Shown in pieces: positions 10,711 through 19,370 of a DNA stretch of 64,000 bases. Made by a program: the position numbers and the translations under genes. The stretch comes from an uncultured Candidatus Saccharibacteria bacterium. Lineage in GTDB: Bacteria; Patescibacteria; Saccharimonadia; Saccharimonadales; UBA4665. Location: assembly GCA_903925195.1 (NCBI GenBank), contig CAIYEO010000094.1, positions 30,761 through 94,760 on the forward strand, in the 5' to 3' direction. Numbering within the stretch: position 1 is the stretch's first letter; the number at the start of each line of letters is the position of its first letter. A model generated the notes under the pieces. That model did no database searches. It saw only the letters and a program-made list of their open reading frames with translations, and was not told the origin of the DNA.

Positions 10711-11598
10711 CTACTTATTAATTTTAAAAGATTTAATAATTCTAAGTATTAAATTAGGTATAGTAAAAAATAGAAAACTACAGATGCTAAAGATCATTGC
10801 GGGAATAAGTCCCAGGATTATAGCTAGCACTTTAAGCCATAATGATTTTTTAATTGCTAAAGAGCTGTCTAGCGTACCAATCTTTTTGTGGTAGTTTAAT
10901 GTATTGAAGCTTCTAATGATGTATTCCTTATACTTAGGCCAAAAGAAATATGTTGTTCCATCAGTCTTAATATCCAGTCCCTGAATTATTCTAGCCTTCA
11001 TTCCAAATCCAGCCAGTAACAAGGATAGGTCCTGATCTTCATGAACCAATTTTTCATCATTACATACTTTATCTTTTAAAAGCTCCCATGATGTCTTACG
11101 AATAGCCATATTGGCTCCCCATAAAACTGTTACTCTCATTATGCCAGTAGAAACAAATAGATAAGTCTTTGACCAAAAAGCAGTTCTAAGACTTGGAAAT
11201 AATTGCTTACCTTTAATTACGGGAGAGGTGGATGTAACTCCTGGTCCAGTTATGGCAGCTAAATCATCGTCCAAGAAGCTTCGCAGGACTACCGATACCC
11301 AATTAGGAGTTAAGCGTGCATCTGCATCAATTCTCCCTATAATATCTCCCTTAGCTGACGATAGGCCCTTATTGCGCGCAAAGACAATACCTTGCTTGAA
11401 TTCTTTGACAACTCTTACGAATTTGAACTGCTTTGCTATTTCAATTGTTTTATCTGTGCAGTTATTATCTACGAGTATGACTTCATTGGGCATTATTGTC
11501 TGGTTTTTTATAGACTCTAAGCACTCTTTTATGTAGCCTTGCTCATTATAAACTGGTATAACTATAGATAGCGTTAGTGCTTTAATATTTTTATTCAC
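10711..11598 (-). CDS. GT2 family glycosyltransferase
   Basis: A 295-residue GT-A fold enzyme: the N-terminal SIVIPVYNEQGYIKECLESI and VILVDNNCTDKTIEIA are classic family 2. The metal-binding DAD is at residues 91-93 in GRIDADARL. A hydrophobic C-terminal helix (about 255-285) suggests it is held at the inner membrane face. Its sugar donor and acceptor are unknown. It converges with the lipid kinase gene, leaving 4 bases between the stops. Confidence 0.9.
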   Translation of the reverse strand: MNKNIKALTLSIVIPVYNEQGYIKECLESIKNQTIMPNEVILVDNNCTDKTIEIAKQFKFVRVVKEFKQGIVFARNKGLSSAKGDIIGRIDADARLTPNWVSVVLRSFLDDDLAAITGPGVTSTSPVIKGKQLFPSLRTAFWSKTYLFVSTGIMRVTVLWGANMAIRKTSWELLKDKVCNDEKLVHEDQDLSLLLAGFGMKARIIQGLDIKTDGTTYFFWPKYKEYIIRSFNTLNYHKKIGTLDSSLAIKKSLWLKVLAIILGLIPAMIFSICSFLFFTIPNLILRIIKSFKINK

Positions 11599-11642
11599 TA
11601 ATCAAATATTAGCAAAGACATCAAATTATACATAAGTTATAA

Positions 11643-12779
11643 ATGAAAAAATATAAAACAGTTACCAAAAATAGGGGTATTAAAAATCAAAAGAAGAGTC
11701 TGAATTTTTATTGGAGAAAAATTAAACTAAGCTATAAAATATTAATAATTATTCTATTAACAATTGGCACATTAACTAGCATTTTCTACGCCTTTAGTTA
11801 TTGGTACCAACAAAAACATAAAAATCAACCAATTACCCTAGGTATGACTTTCATTGCAGATTATGCTAATTACCTCGGAGTAGACCCTCACAAAACAATG
11901 CTAGCACTAAGAGACGACATAGGCTATAAACATTTTAGACTGGTTAGTTATTGGAATGACATTGAACCAACGCAGGGTAACTATGACTTCACCGAACTAG
12001 ATTGGGAGGTCAAGCAGGTTAGTCAAGTTCACGGATCAGTAAGTCTGGCAATTGGAATGAGGCAACCAAGGTGGCCTGAATGTCATATCCCAACGTGGGC
12101 TCAAGATACACCAACTTCATATTGGTATCCTAAGCTTTTAAATTTTATGACAGCAGTCGTAACGAGGTATAAGGATAATCCAACAGTGACAAGTTATCAG
12201 CTAGAGAATGAATATTTCCTAAATGTATTCGCTAACTGTCCCGACTCAACTAGATCGAGACTAATTAATGAATTCAACTTAGTAAAATCAATAGATCGGA
12301 ATAAACCAGTAATAATAAGCTTGTCTAATAATTACATTGGTTTTCCAACTGGCCAACCAAGACCAGATATTTATGGGGTATCTGTATATAAAAGAGTATG
12401 GGATAAGAATATAACTAAGCGATATTTTGAGTATCCATTTCCGTCTTGGTGGTATTCAGCCAGAGCAGGAGTAACTGAACTATTAACTGGCAAATCTAGT
12501 CTTGTTCATGAACTACAGGCCGAACCTTGGCCACCCAAAGGAATCAATGATGCGTCTCAGTTAGAACTTGCAAAATCTATGACACCCAAACTACTCAAAG
12601 AAAGAATAAAGTATACTGAAAAATCTGGGATTAAAGACATAGACCTTTGGGGTGGCGAATGGTGGTACCAAGAACTCGTGCAAAATAAAAATCCTGGATT
12701 CTGGAACGTAGCTAAAGATGAAATGAAGTCAGTAAATAATAGCAATGAGCAACTAAAACAAAAATTAAATAATCAATAA
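11643..12779 (+). CDS. Membrane-anchored clan-A glycoside hydrolase-like protein
   Basis: Residues about 31-53 form a signal-anchor helix behind a basic N-terminus, so the 378-residue protein should face outside. The rest looks like a TIM-barrel glycosidase of clan GH-A: FRLVSYWNDIEPTQGNYDF is typical of strand 2. YQLENEYF carries the Asn-Glu pair (N189, E190) of the acid/base. LVHELQAEPW (E290 or E294) may hold the nucleophile. The substrate is unknown; host-cell or biofilm polysaccharide is possible. The preceding GT2 gene is divergent. Confidence 0.75.
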   Translation: MKKYKTVTKNRGIKNQKKSLNFYWRKIKLSYKILIIILLTIGTLTSIFYAFSYWYQQKHKNQPITLGMTFIADYANYLGVDPHKTMLALRDDIGYKHFRLVSYWNDIEPTQGNYDFTELDWEVKQVSQVHGSVSLAIGMRQPRWPECHIPTWAQDTPTSYWYPKLLNFMTAVVTRYKDNPTVTSYQLENEYFLNVFANCPDSTRSRLINEFNLVKSIDRNKPVIISLSNNYIGFPTGQPRPDIYGVSVYKRVWDKNITKRYFEYPFPSWWYSARAGVTELLTGKSSLVHELQAEPWPPKGINDASQLELAKSMTPKLLKERIKYTEKSGIKDIDLWGGEWWYQELVQNKNPGFWNVAKDEMKSVNNSNEQLKQKLNNQ

Positions 12780-12860
12780 TCTTTAAAATCCAATAAAACA
12801 ACTTATGATTTTTTTTGCAAGCGACAGAATAAACTACCAAAAAATAGCTAATTAGAGCAT

Positions 12861-12866
12861 AATACT
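12861..12866 (+). promoter_or_regulatory. -10 box AATACT for smpB (leaderless type)
   Basis: The hexamer ends 7 bases before the smpB ATG at 12873. The overlapping alternative TAATAC (12860-12865) gives the same conclusion: the transcript should begin at the start codon. Confidence 0.5.
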
Positions 12867-12872
12867 AGGGTT

Positions 12873-13331
12873 ATGGCTAAGAATAAAACCGAGAGAAAAC
12901 GGATAACTAATAAGCGAGCAAGTCATGATTATTATCTAGAAGATAGTCTGCTTGCTGGAATTATGCTGACAGGAGCTGAGACTAAGTCGCTTCGAATGGG
13001 ACATGGTCATCTTCAAGGCGCCTATGTAACTGAGAAAAATGGTGAACTATGGCTCATCAATGCGACCATAAACGGAGCTCAAGGCATACCAATATCCGAA
13101 GAAGAGCAAACCAGAAGTCGAAAGCTACTAGTTAAAAGAAGTGAGATTGAAAAAATACTATCTAGAAAACAGCAAGGGAATACCATAATCCCAATAGAAA
13201 TCATTCCAGTTGGTAGATATATAAAAGTAAGAATAGCTGTTGGTCGTGGTAAGAAAAATTACGACAAACGACAAACACTAAAAACAAGAGACGAAACTCG
13301 ACAAATCAATCGAGCACTTAAAAATTTATGA
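12873..13331 (+). CDS. smpB: SsrA-binding protein SmpB
   Basis: The 152-residue partner of tmRNA in ribosome rescue. KRASHDYYLEDSLLAGIMLTGAETKSLRMGH matches the conserved N-terminal SmpB block (..AGI.L.GtEvKSLR.G). The basic tail (GKKNYDKRQTLKTRDETRQINR) matches the C-terminal part that enters the mRNA channel. The gene ends in TGA, showing that TGA is a stop in this organism. No tmRNA gene was found in the window. Confidence 0.95.
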   Translation: MAKNKTERKRITNKRASHDYYLEDSLLAGIMLTGAETKSLRMGHGHLQGAYVTEKNGELWLINATINGAQGIPISEEEQTRSRKLLVKRSEIEKILSRKQQGNTIIPIEIIPVGRYIKVRIAVGRGKKNYDKRQTLKTRDETRQINRALKNL

Positions 13332-13334
13332 TAG

Positions 13335-13340
13335 TATTAT
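13335..13340 (+). promoter_or_regulatory. -10 box TATTAT for the 13347 gene (leaderless type)
   Basis: TATTAT follows directly after the smpB stop codon and ends 7 bases before the ATG at 13347. Confidence 0.55.
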
Positions 13341-13346
13341 AAATTG

Positions 13347-14627
13347 ATGCGTATAGGATTTTTCACAGACAACTATCTACCCAGCCGTGATGGTATCGCT
13401 ATTTCGGTTGAAACTTTTAAGCAACAACTTGAAGCACAAGGCCATGATGTTTATGTAATTGCTCCTGCGCCAAACCTAACCTACAAAGAGGATTCAGATA
13501 AGATTATTAGATTTCCTGCCTTCAAAGGATTATTTTATGAGGATTATCTAACTAGTCTGTTTCTACCATTACAGGCTATGAAAAAGATAGATGAGCTAAA
13601 CCTAGATATTGTCCATTACCATACGCTCGGACAGGTTGGTTTTCTTGGCGCTTACTATGGCATGAAAAGGAATCTACCGCTCGTATCTACCTACCATACC
13701 GATTACTATCAGTATGTTACATACTATAAGAAAACTCTTCCTGGGGTCATGGCTCTTTCACTTATAACTCCTGTAGTAACAGGTGGAGGATTAACAGACT
13801 ATCGTTCTGCCATATTAAATATTAAGCCTGAAAAAACAATCGATGAATGGAATCAGAAGATTGTTGAGAAGGCTGTAACAACACTTCATAATGCTTGTGA
13901 TATAGTAATTGCTCCATCACTCAAAATAAAAAATCAATTAGAAAGCTGGAATACGACAAGCCCAATTATCATACTGCCAACTGGAGTAGATAAAATACCG
14001 GCAACCAAAGACGAAACGAATAACTGGAGAAAAAAATTAAATATTAGTACTGAAACTAAAGTTATCGCTTATGTAGGTAGACTAGGTAATGAAAAGAATT
14101 TAGGACTACTGCTTAATGCTTTTGAAATAATCTCAAGAGAGCTTGGCAATGTTAAATTATTGGTTATAGGTGGTTCAGGTAGCCAATCAGAAGATGTTGA
14201 TTCTAACAATTCAAATAACTTTAATGAACATATGAAAAATGACAATATCATATTTACCGGTTACGTACCACACGCAGAACTTGGCGCTCTCTATGGTCTA
14301 TCAACAGTTTTTGCATTCCCATCACAGTCTGACACTCAAGGCCTAGTGCTTAATGAGGCAGCTCAAGCAGGACTTCCAATAGTACTTATAGACCATGAAA
14401 TTACGGACGTAGTTAAAGATGGTGAGAATGGGCTATTCAGTAAGCCTGATGCAGACGATATGGCAAGTAAGATCATATCTATCCTAGAGTCTAGCGAACA
14501 ATGTTCAAAAATGAGTAAAAATAGTATCAATATATCTAAGGAATACACTGCCAAAAAACAGTCGGATAAGATCTTAAAAATTTATGAGAATCTAATTACC
14601 ACATACGAACACAAGATAGTTCTTTGA
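13347..14627 (+). CDS. GT4 family glycosyltransferase
   Basis: The ATG at 13347 is preferred over the TTG three bases earlier because the -10 box places the transcript start on it; this gives 426 residues. The N-terminal domain opens with GFFTDNYLPSRDGIAISVETF, as in GT-B enzymes that use a donor sugar nucleotide. The C-terminal domain has the SDTQGLVLNEAAQAGLP donor-binding stretch with the E-x7-E-like motif. Related enzymes build glycolipids such as glucosyl- or mannosyl-diacylglycerol, or cell-wall glycans. The acceptor is unknown. Confidence 0.88.
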   Translation: MRIGFFTDNYLPSRDGIAISVETFKQQLEAQGHDVYVIAPAPNLTYKEDSDKIIRFPAFKGLFYEDYLTSLFLPLQAMKKIDELNLDIVHYHTLGQVGFLGAYYGMKRNLPLVSTYHTDYYQYVTYYKKTLPGVMALSLITPVVTGGGLTDYRSAILNIKPEKTIDEWNQKIVEKAVTTLHNACDIVIAPSLKIKNQLESWNTTSPIIILPTGVDKIPATKDETNNWRKKLNISTETKVIAYVGRLGNEKNLGLLLNAFEIISRELGNVKLLVIGGSGSQSEDVDSNNSNNFNEHMKNDNIIFTGYVPHAELGALYGLSTVFAFPSQSDTQGLVLNEAAQAGLPIVLIDHEITDVVKDGENGLFSKPDADDMASKIISILESSEQCSKMSKNSINISKEYTAKKQSDKILKIYENLITTYEHKIVL

Positions 14628-14653
14628 TTATAGGTACTATTTCAAGATGAGTA

Positions 14654-14683
14654 TTGCTATCATACGATGTTTTCTTGTATAAT
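14654..14683 (+). promoter_or_regulatory. promoter of tRNA-Asn
   Basis: A -35 TTGCTA (14654-14659), an 18-base spacer and a perfect -10 TATAAT (14678-14683), 19 bases before the tRNA. Confidence 0.65.
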
Positions 14684-14702
14684 TTAATCTGTTAATTAAT
14701 AA

Positions 14703-14777
14703 TCCGGGGTAGCTCAGCGGTAGAGCGGGTGGCTGTTAACCACTAGGTCGCTGGTTCGAATCCAGTCCCCGGAGCCA
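14703..14777 (+). tRNA. tRNA-Asn (GTT), CCA encoded
   Basis: The acceptor stem TCCGGGG (14703-14709) pairs with CCCCGGA (14767-14773), followed by discriminator G and an encoded CCA (14775-14777). The anticodon GTT is at 14735-14737 in the loop CTGTTAA. The T-arm contains GGTTCGAATCC. Its last 23 bases plus 2 flanking bases are repeated at 22578-22602, so this gene is the likely integration target of the island to its right. Confidence 0.95.
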
Positions 14778-14778
14778 A
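14754..14778. repeat. putative attL: 25-bp direct repeat inside tRNA-Asn
   Basis: The T-arm and acceptor end of tRNA-Asn plus one extra base, identical to 22578-22602. The intact tRNA is on this side, as is usual for islands that integrate in tRNA genes. Confidence 0.8.
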
Positions 14779-14791
14779 GCATAAGCTTTTT

Positions 14792-14819
14792 GACCATCTA
14801 TGGAATTAGGTGGTCTTTT
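14792..14819 (+). terminator. terminator behind tRNA-Asn (left side of island)
   Basis: A 9-bp stem with one G-T pair (14792-14800 with 14807-14815), a 6-base loop and a TTTT run. A different terminator follows the second tRNA copy at 22611-22635, so the tRNA appears to have exchanged its terminator. Confidence 0.75.
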
Positions 14820-14845
14820 ATTTAGGTATCTATAGTTGGTCTGTT

Positions 14846-14998
14846 ATGTTAATATCCGAAATTATTTTAAAATTAAGTAGAATAACACACAATACTCATG
14901 CTGGAGTTGCAATTTTGATAACGTATTTTATTAATAGTGGCATAATTTCTTTGCTATTTAGTATTATTATTTATAAGCGGGAAATCAGAAAAATGTGA
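14846..14998 (+). CDS. possible small membrane protein at island edge
   Basis: A 50-residue frame from an ATG at 14846 with one long hydrophobic stretch (HAGVAILITYFINSGIISLLFSIIIY) and a basic end (KREIRKM). No ribosome site or family is recognised. It lies between the tRNA terminator and the chimeric rhodanese fragment, so it could equally be decayed DNA. Confidence 0.3.
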   Translation: MLISEIILKLSRITHNTHAGVAILITYFINSGIISLLFSIIIYKREIRKM

Positions 14999-15003
14999 AA
15001 AGG

Positions 15004-15086
15004 TTTAATAATGATTATCATTGATGTAAGAGAACCATTCGAATACAATACAGGCCATGTTGATGGTGCGCTAAACATACCTCCAT
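15004..15086. repeat. 83-bp partial copy of the rhodanese gene start
   Basis: Nearly identical to 24211-24293, with two differences inside the coding part (15011-15086). The copy starts just after the promoter of the intact gene, so only the beginning of the coding sequence was duplicated. Confidence 0.85.
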
Positions 15087-15280
15087 TTTATCAGGGATTT
15101 GATTACAATCATCATGGTGCAAAGCATGTGCTATATATTTATGAACTATCTATCCACCCCAAGATAGTACTTAGCGCAGAACATGCGTCGTATGACTGGG
15201 TGAGTAGAGATGTCTTCTTAGAGAAGGCAAAGGGTGCGAAAGACGACTACATGCACATGGTATATAGTGAACTTATTTAG
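15011..15280 (+). pseudogene. chimeric remnant: rhodanese N-terminus joined to Nudix C-terminus
   Basis: This 89-residue frame is a fusion of two gene pieces. Residues 1-25 (MIIIDVREPFEYNTGHVDGA...) are those of the rhodanese at 24218 and stop before its catalytic Cys loop. From about residue 36 the sequence (KHVLYIYELSIHPK...EHASYDWVSRDVFL) resembles the last third of the Nudix hydrolase at 19367-19771 (IHVLYTTTLPLNPP...EHSSYEWLTKETLL) and lacks the Nudix box. Neither activity can remain. The joint marks a recombination point at the left end of the island. An AAAAGG upstream could serve as a ribosome site, so a short product may still be made. Confidence 0.75.
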
Positions 15281-16331
15281 GAATAACTTCCACGGCAATT
15301 CGCAGCTTTTCGTGATCTAGAAAAACTTCTGCATTATCGGGTATTGGTAATAGCTTGTCATACAGAAAAGAAAGCTTTACTGAAGAACTTAACGATTTCG
15401 ATTCGTGAATCTCTTCGATACCTCTTATCTCTGCAACTGACGAAGCACTTGGTCGTAAAGAGGGGTCAACGACTCCATTAATCTGGCGACCATTGCTGGT
15501 TATTCCCTGAAGAACGTCTAGTGCGCACCTACCCACCTTTATATTCGAAGCCCTATATTCTTTCAGTACCGCTTCCGCGACCTTAATCGCCCTTACATCA
15601 CCATCGTTAAATTCAAACTCCTGTAATAAGTCGCTGTGTGAACCTTTTGCTATTGATAGGTGGGTGCCTCCAAAGCGCAATGCTGTGTTATCTATAACGT
15701 TAAAATTATGGCTTATCCAGCTGTACTTATTGCCAAGCAGGTTAATTTGTCCAACTGTTGGCATATTCGTAATTCTATCTGTATTCGCTTCTAAAACGAG
15801 CCCTATCTTAGATATGTCTTTATACTTACTCAAGATATCTTCAAGGTGTTCCTTTGATGTAAGAAGTATCTGTCGCCCACCGCCATTTGCGGAAGGGTCT
15901 TTAGCGCGCACCATCATTCCGTCCTTCGTCAGGAGGTCATAGCTAGCAAGGGCATCTTTATCATTGAATATGGTAAAGCCGGGCATAACGTTTTCTGTAA
16001 TATTATCTGCGAAAGAAGGAAGATACCAATTGGGGTGAAATGCATCCTCAGATACAAGTGTGTGGAGCATGCCTTTGTCGGCCTGATGGGTTGATTCGGG
16101 TACGATAGCTCCGTACACATGTGCCTCGTCATCAGTACCGTAATCTAGTGCTAGACCTGCGGTCATTGCAGACATTGGGAATAGATACGTATCGTCTGAG
16201 CGGGTATTAATCTCAGTAATATTATCGAGGAGGCTTTGTATTCGTCCCGATACAATCTCCGCACTTAACGGTGCAGTACTTTGGGGCTGAAACGTGATGA
16301 CGGAATTATCTATCCTTTCTACGTTAGTCAT
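15273..16331 (-). CDS. ATP-grasp-like protein (DUF3182-like)
   Basis: The 352-residue island protein contains DGMMVRAKDPSANGGGRQILL (about 137-157), a lysine plus glycine-rich loop like the nucleotide-binding part of ATP-grasp enzymes. The C-terminal half has RCALDVLQGITSNGRQINGVVDPSLRPSASSVAEIRGIEE. The combination resembles DUF3182, a poorly known ATP-grasp group; this is from memory and not searched. ATP-grasp enzymes join a carboxylate to an amine or thiol via an acyl phosphate. Its ATG overlaps the end of the hydrolase gene upstream by 8 bases, so the two are a unit. Function unknown. Confidence 0.6.
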   Translation of the reverse strand: MTNVERIDNSVITFQPQSTAPLSAEIVSGRIQSLLDNITEINTRSDDTYLFPMSAMTAGLALDYGTDDEAHVYGAIVPESTHQADKGMLHTLVSEDAFHPNWYLPSFADNITENVMPGFTIFNDKDALASYDLLTKDGMMVRAKDPSANGGGRQILLTSKEHLEDILSKYKDISKIGLVLEANTDRITNMPTVGQINLLGNKYSWISHNFNVIDNTALRFGGTHLSIAKGSHSDLLQEFEFNDGDVRAIKVAEAVLKEYRASNIKVGRCALDVLQGITSNGRQINGVVDPSLRPSASSVAEIRGIEEIHESKSLSSSVKLSFLYDKLLPIPDNAEVFLDHEKLRIAVEVIPK

Positions 16332-17061
16332 TTGTGTTATCTTTAAGCCATTTATACAGGAATGTCAGGTACAAAGAGATTGATTCCTTATTATTGTTTG
16401 GAGATCCGAAAGAGTGTTGAATACCTCCCCCGAGGTAGGATGATCCACCTAGTGCGTTTTTGTATGAATCTGTTGTCTGTTTTGGGACGTCCTCGTCTTC
16501 ATCGTGCACCATTACGAGACTTGCGAACTTGTGCGGTTTCGAGAGTTGAACGAAAAGTGGATTAATCTTTAGCGCGTCTTCATCTTTTCGATAGTTACTT
16601 GAAATAGTTTCTCTATCGATATCACGTTGTTTAGACATGAGGATATTAGCGGGGTACACGGTGGGTGCTCTCAAAATCAATGCATTAATTTTTTTATAGG
16701 TACTTAATTGAGCGGCAATGTATCCACCATAGCTATTGCCCATAAGTATGATTGGTGTGTTCTTAAAGCGATCTTGCGCCCATTCGTATAAGCTCGCAGC
16801 TTCGATAATATGTTGAGATGGACGAGTATCGTTAAGATCAAACACATGTTGAATGCCATGACCGGATAAATTCATACATACAACTGTTAGCCCAGTAGCT
16901 TCAACAAGACCTTTTAAGAATTCGTGGTTTCTTTCTTTGTCTGATCCATACCCGGCAAAAAATAATAGAACATTTTTAGTGTTATTCGTTGTATATACAT
17001 CCGCAATGAGAAGATAATCTAGGACGGGTATCGAAATTTCGGTAAGTATATATGAATACAT
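16324..17061 (-). CDS. alpha/beta hydrolase
   Basis: The ATG at 17061 gives 245 residues; a TTG 15 bases upstream is also possible. The fold is clear: LLFFAGYGSDKERNHEFLKG holds the oxyanion region, ILMGNSYGGYIAAQL has the nucleophile elbow G-N-S-Y-G. MVHDEDEDVP is a likely acid loop and GGGIQHSFG a likely catalytic His. It is an esterase, thioesterase or peptidase-type enzyme of unknown substrate. No signal peptide is seen, so it acts in the cytoplasm. It is coupled to the ATP-grasp-like gene and may remove or transfer an acyl group made by it. Confidence 0.8.
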   Translation of the reverse strand: MYSYILTEISIPVLDYLLIADVYTTNNTKNVLLFFAGYGSDKERNHEFLKGLVEATGLTVVCMNLSGHGIQHVFDLNDTRPSQHIIEAASLYEWAQDRFKNTPIILMGNSYGGYIAAQLSTYKKINALILRAPTVYPANILMSKQRDIDRETISSNYRKDEDALKINPLFVQLSKPHKFASLVMVHDEDEDVPKQTTDSYKNALGGSSYLGGGIQHSFGSPNNNKESISLYLTFLYKWLKDNTND

Positions 17062-17192
17062 ATGTTTAACTTTCAAATATACTATAACATAGTTTCAATC
17101 TATGAATCCTAGCTTAAGGGGCTAACAATCTTGCAATAGTTCAATCATATTGTATAATATACACATAAAGCGATAATCGTAAGAGGATAGCC

Positions 17193-18122
17193 ATGAGTAC
17201 TACTGAGAGACGTGAAGGCCAGGGTAAAGCTCAAATTATTAGGCAACCACGCCTTAACCTTGCTGTTGGACCAAACTGTCCAGTCCGTTGTGAAGGTTGT
17301 TACAACAGTTTTGGTGACACATTTTCGACGGGTGGTCTTGTTACGCTAGACGAAATTACCGATTTCGCAGCTGAGGTTGGATCAAGGGGTATTGATGGAG
17401 TCACTCTTTCTGGGGGAGATCCACTATTTCACCCCGAAATTGTAGACATTGTGAATGCTTTGCATGACATTGCCTACAGGGTAAAGATCGACACGGTTGG
17501 AACCTCACTGCTTGAAGATTCAATGATCATATTTAAAGGTCGTGGATTAACTCCTAGAGTTGATATAGATGCAATCAAGGATTCGGTTGAAAGTATCACT
17601 TTGCCTTTGGATGGCGTTGATCAGGGAACGATCGAATATTTTAGGCGCGGTCGTAAAAATATTTTTGAAGAAACGAAAGCAATTGCACATCTATTGACAG
17701 AGGCAGGCGTAAAGTTCGGATTCAATACAGTAGTTCACGCAAAGAACAGTGATCAAGTAAAAGAGATAGGTGACCTTGCACTGTCTCTCGGAGCATTTGA
17801 ATGGCATGTATTTGAATATGACACGACAGGCCCTAATCCATCTAGGCAGAAAGAAGTCCTTCGAATTGATTATGAAGATTTTGAAGCAGCGACTCAAAAT
17901 TTAGGACAAATGGCTCTTGATGGCATGCGGCTAGATCTGCGCAATAGGGATTCCAGAACAGGTGCGGGTGCGTACTTCTTTGTGAATGATGCTGGAGAAG
18001 CTTGGAGTCCTGAATCTGAAGGTATTCCCGTGAGATACGGACACATTACACGCGATAGAGATCAAGTACTGGCCTCTTATGATGAATACCTAGAAAATTT
18101 TAGGCGAAAATTTAACGACTAG
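17193..18122 (+). CDS. Radical SAM enzyme
   Basis: The 309-residue protein has the cluster motif C29-x3-C33-x2-C36 in NCPVRCEGCYNSFGD, which binds a 4Fe-4S cluster and S-adenosylmethionine. SGGDPLFHPEI (73-83) is the usual GGEP-type motif. No extra C-terminal cysteine cluster (SPASM or twitch) is visible, which argues against a peptide-modifying maturase of that type. The end is rich in charged residues. An AGAGGA ribosome site lies 7 bases before the ATG and a TATAAT lies about 40 bases upstream, so this gene has a normal leader. Substrate unknown. Confidence 0.88.
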   Translation: MSTTERREGQGKAQIIRQPRLNLAVGPNCPVRCEGCYNSFGDTFSTGGLVTLDEITDFAAEVGSRGIDGVTLSGGDPLFHPEIVDIVNALHDIAYRVKIDTVGTSLLEDSMIIFKGRGLTPRVDIDAIKDSVESITLPLDGVDQGTIEYFRRGRKNIFEETKAIAHLLTEAGVKFGFNTVVHAKNSDQVKEIGDLALSLGAFEWHVFEYDTTGPNPSRQKEVLRIDYEDFEAATQNLGQMALDGMRLDLRNRDSRTGAGAYFFVNDAGEAWSPESEGIPVRYGHITRDRDQVLASYDEYLENFRRKFND

Positions 18123-18439
18123 TTAAGTTGTTTATTTAGTTTTGCTTCAAGTTCGTTCATAGTCTTTGAAAATGCCGCCTCTACGTCAACATTGTAGATA
18201 TCCGCTAATACACATATAGACCAGAGACAGTCTGCGAGTTCGTGAACAAGGAGGTCGTCAATGTTTTCACCTTGATCCGAACGTAAGCCACTCTTGACCA
18301 TGATGATTTTAGATAGATCACCGACATCACCTACAAAGCCAGACATAAAATCTGTTCCGTTCCATTTTGTGCCATTCCCGGCATTCAATTGGTCGTACAA
18401 TTTTCGAATTTGCGCTGCTCTGTTTATGATATCTTGCAT
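18119..18439 (-). CDS. MazG-like NTP pyrophosphohydrolase
   Basis: From the ATG at 18439 the protein is 106 residues (a GTG further up gives 118). FVGDVGDLSKIIM and LLVHELADCLWSICVLADIYNVDVEAAF follow the two-helix metal-binding pattern of all-alpha MazG/dUTPase proteins (E-x-x-E ... E-x-x-D). Asp replaces Glu in the first motif. These enzymes cleave nucleoside triphosphates to monophosphates. It converges with the radical SAM gene, overlapping by 4 bases. It may clear or generate a nucleotide for the island pathway, or be general house-cleaning. Confidence 0.75.
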   Translation of the reverse strand: MQDIINRAAQIRKLYDQLNAGNGTKWNGTDFMSGFVGDVGDLSKIIMVKSGLRSDQGENIDDLLVHELADCLWSICVLADIYNVDVEAAFSKTMNELEAKLNKQLN

Positions 18440-18542
18440 ATGATTGATGATACTATATTCACTCGATTTATGCACATTTGATAAAGTGGTCTGCCGTCGC
18501 CAGACTTCTCTGACGGAAGGGTCTATATGATAGTAAGAGTTA

Positions 18543-19370
18543 ATGACGCCAAGGATCGCGATAATCGGACATGTTTGTGTAGATGAAAATACGATAGACG
18601 GAGAGCGGACTGTCAGATGGGGGTCACCTTTGCTCTACATGGCAGAATATTTCATAAAAAAGCACGATATAAGGCCAGTGCTTATCGCTCCGTATAGCAA
18701 AGACCTTGCTGAATATGTGAACACTGGACTGCTTCTAAATAAGCCGAGTGGCTTTAATACATTACGATACCGCAATCGTATTCGTGGTGATGCCAGGATT
18801 CAGTCCTGCGTTAATACTTTAAACTCTGGGCCAGTTAAATTGATTCCAGAAATGAAGAAAACATTAAAGAGCACGGATATATTTATTTTTGCTCCCTTAC
18901 TCCCTAACTATAAAGCGGCGTATCTAAAGGCTATTGAAAAGATTTTACCATCAGAATGTTTGAAGATTATTCTTCCGCAGGGTTATCTGAGGAAAGCAAG
19001 ATTAGGCCGGCCCATTATTAAGCGAGAATTTAAAGAATATGCAAATATTTTGTCTCAATTCACAACATCGATCCAATCAGATGAAGATAGTGAATATTCT
19101 GAACGGACGGCAAAGAGATGGTCAGAACAATTCCCTGATTTGCATGTCATAGTCACTCGTAATAGAAAAGGGTCTATTGATTTTACAAAAGGACATGGCA
19201 CTGAAGTGCCCACCGTAAGTGCGAGCGACCAAGAGATGAAGAACCCTATTGGTGCAGGTGATATTTTCGGAGCTAGCTATTCGTATTATTATGGACAGAG
19301 TGGCGACAAAAATGCCTCAATCGTAAAGGCGCGTCATGACACGTACGAATCTTTGGCGCGGGAAGCTTAG
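18543..19370 (+). CDS. PfkB-family sugar/nucleoside kinase
   Basis: The 275-residue protein starts with RIAIIGHVCVDENTIDGERTVRWGSPLLYMA, as in ribokinase-like enzymes. It carries the anion-hole motif NPIGAGDIFGASYSYYY, with catalytic base Asp240 in G-A-G-D. The family phosphorylates sugars, nucleosides or similar alcohols using ATP. In heptose activation (HldE) a kinase of this fold works together with a nucleotidyltransferase; here two such transferase-like genes lie just downstream. Its 3' end overlaps the convergent Nudix gene by 4 bases. Confidence 0.85.
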   Translation: MTPRIAIIGHVCVDENTIDGERTVRWGSPLLYMAEYFIKKHDIRPVLIAPYSKDLAEYVNTGLLLNKPSGFNTLRYRNRIRGDARIQSCVNTLNSGPVKLIPEMKKTLKSTDIFIFAPLLPNYKAAYLKAIEKILPSECLKIILPQGYLRKARLGRPIIKREFKEYANILSQFTTSIQSDEDSEYSERTAKRWSEQFPDLHVIVTRNRKGSIDFTKGHGTEVPTVSASDQEMKNPIGAGDIFGASYSYYYGQSGDKNASIVKARHDTYESLAREA

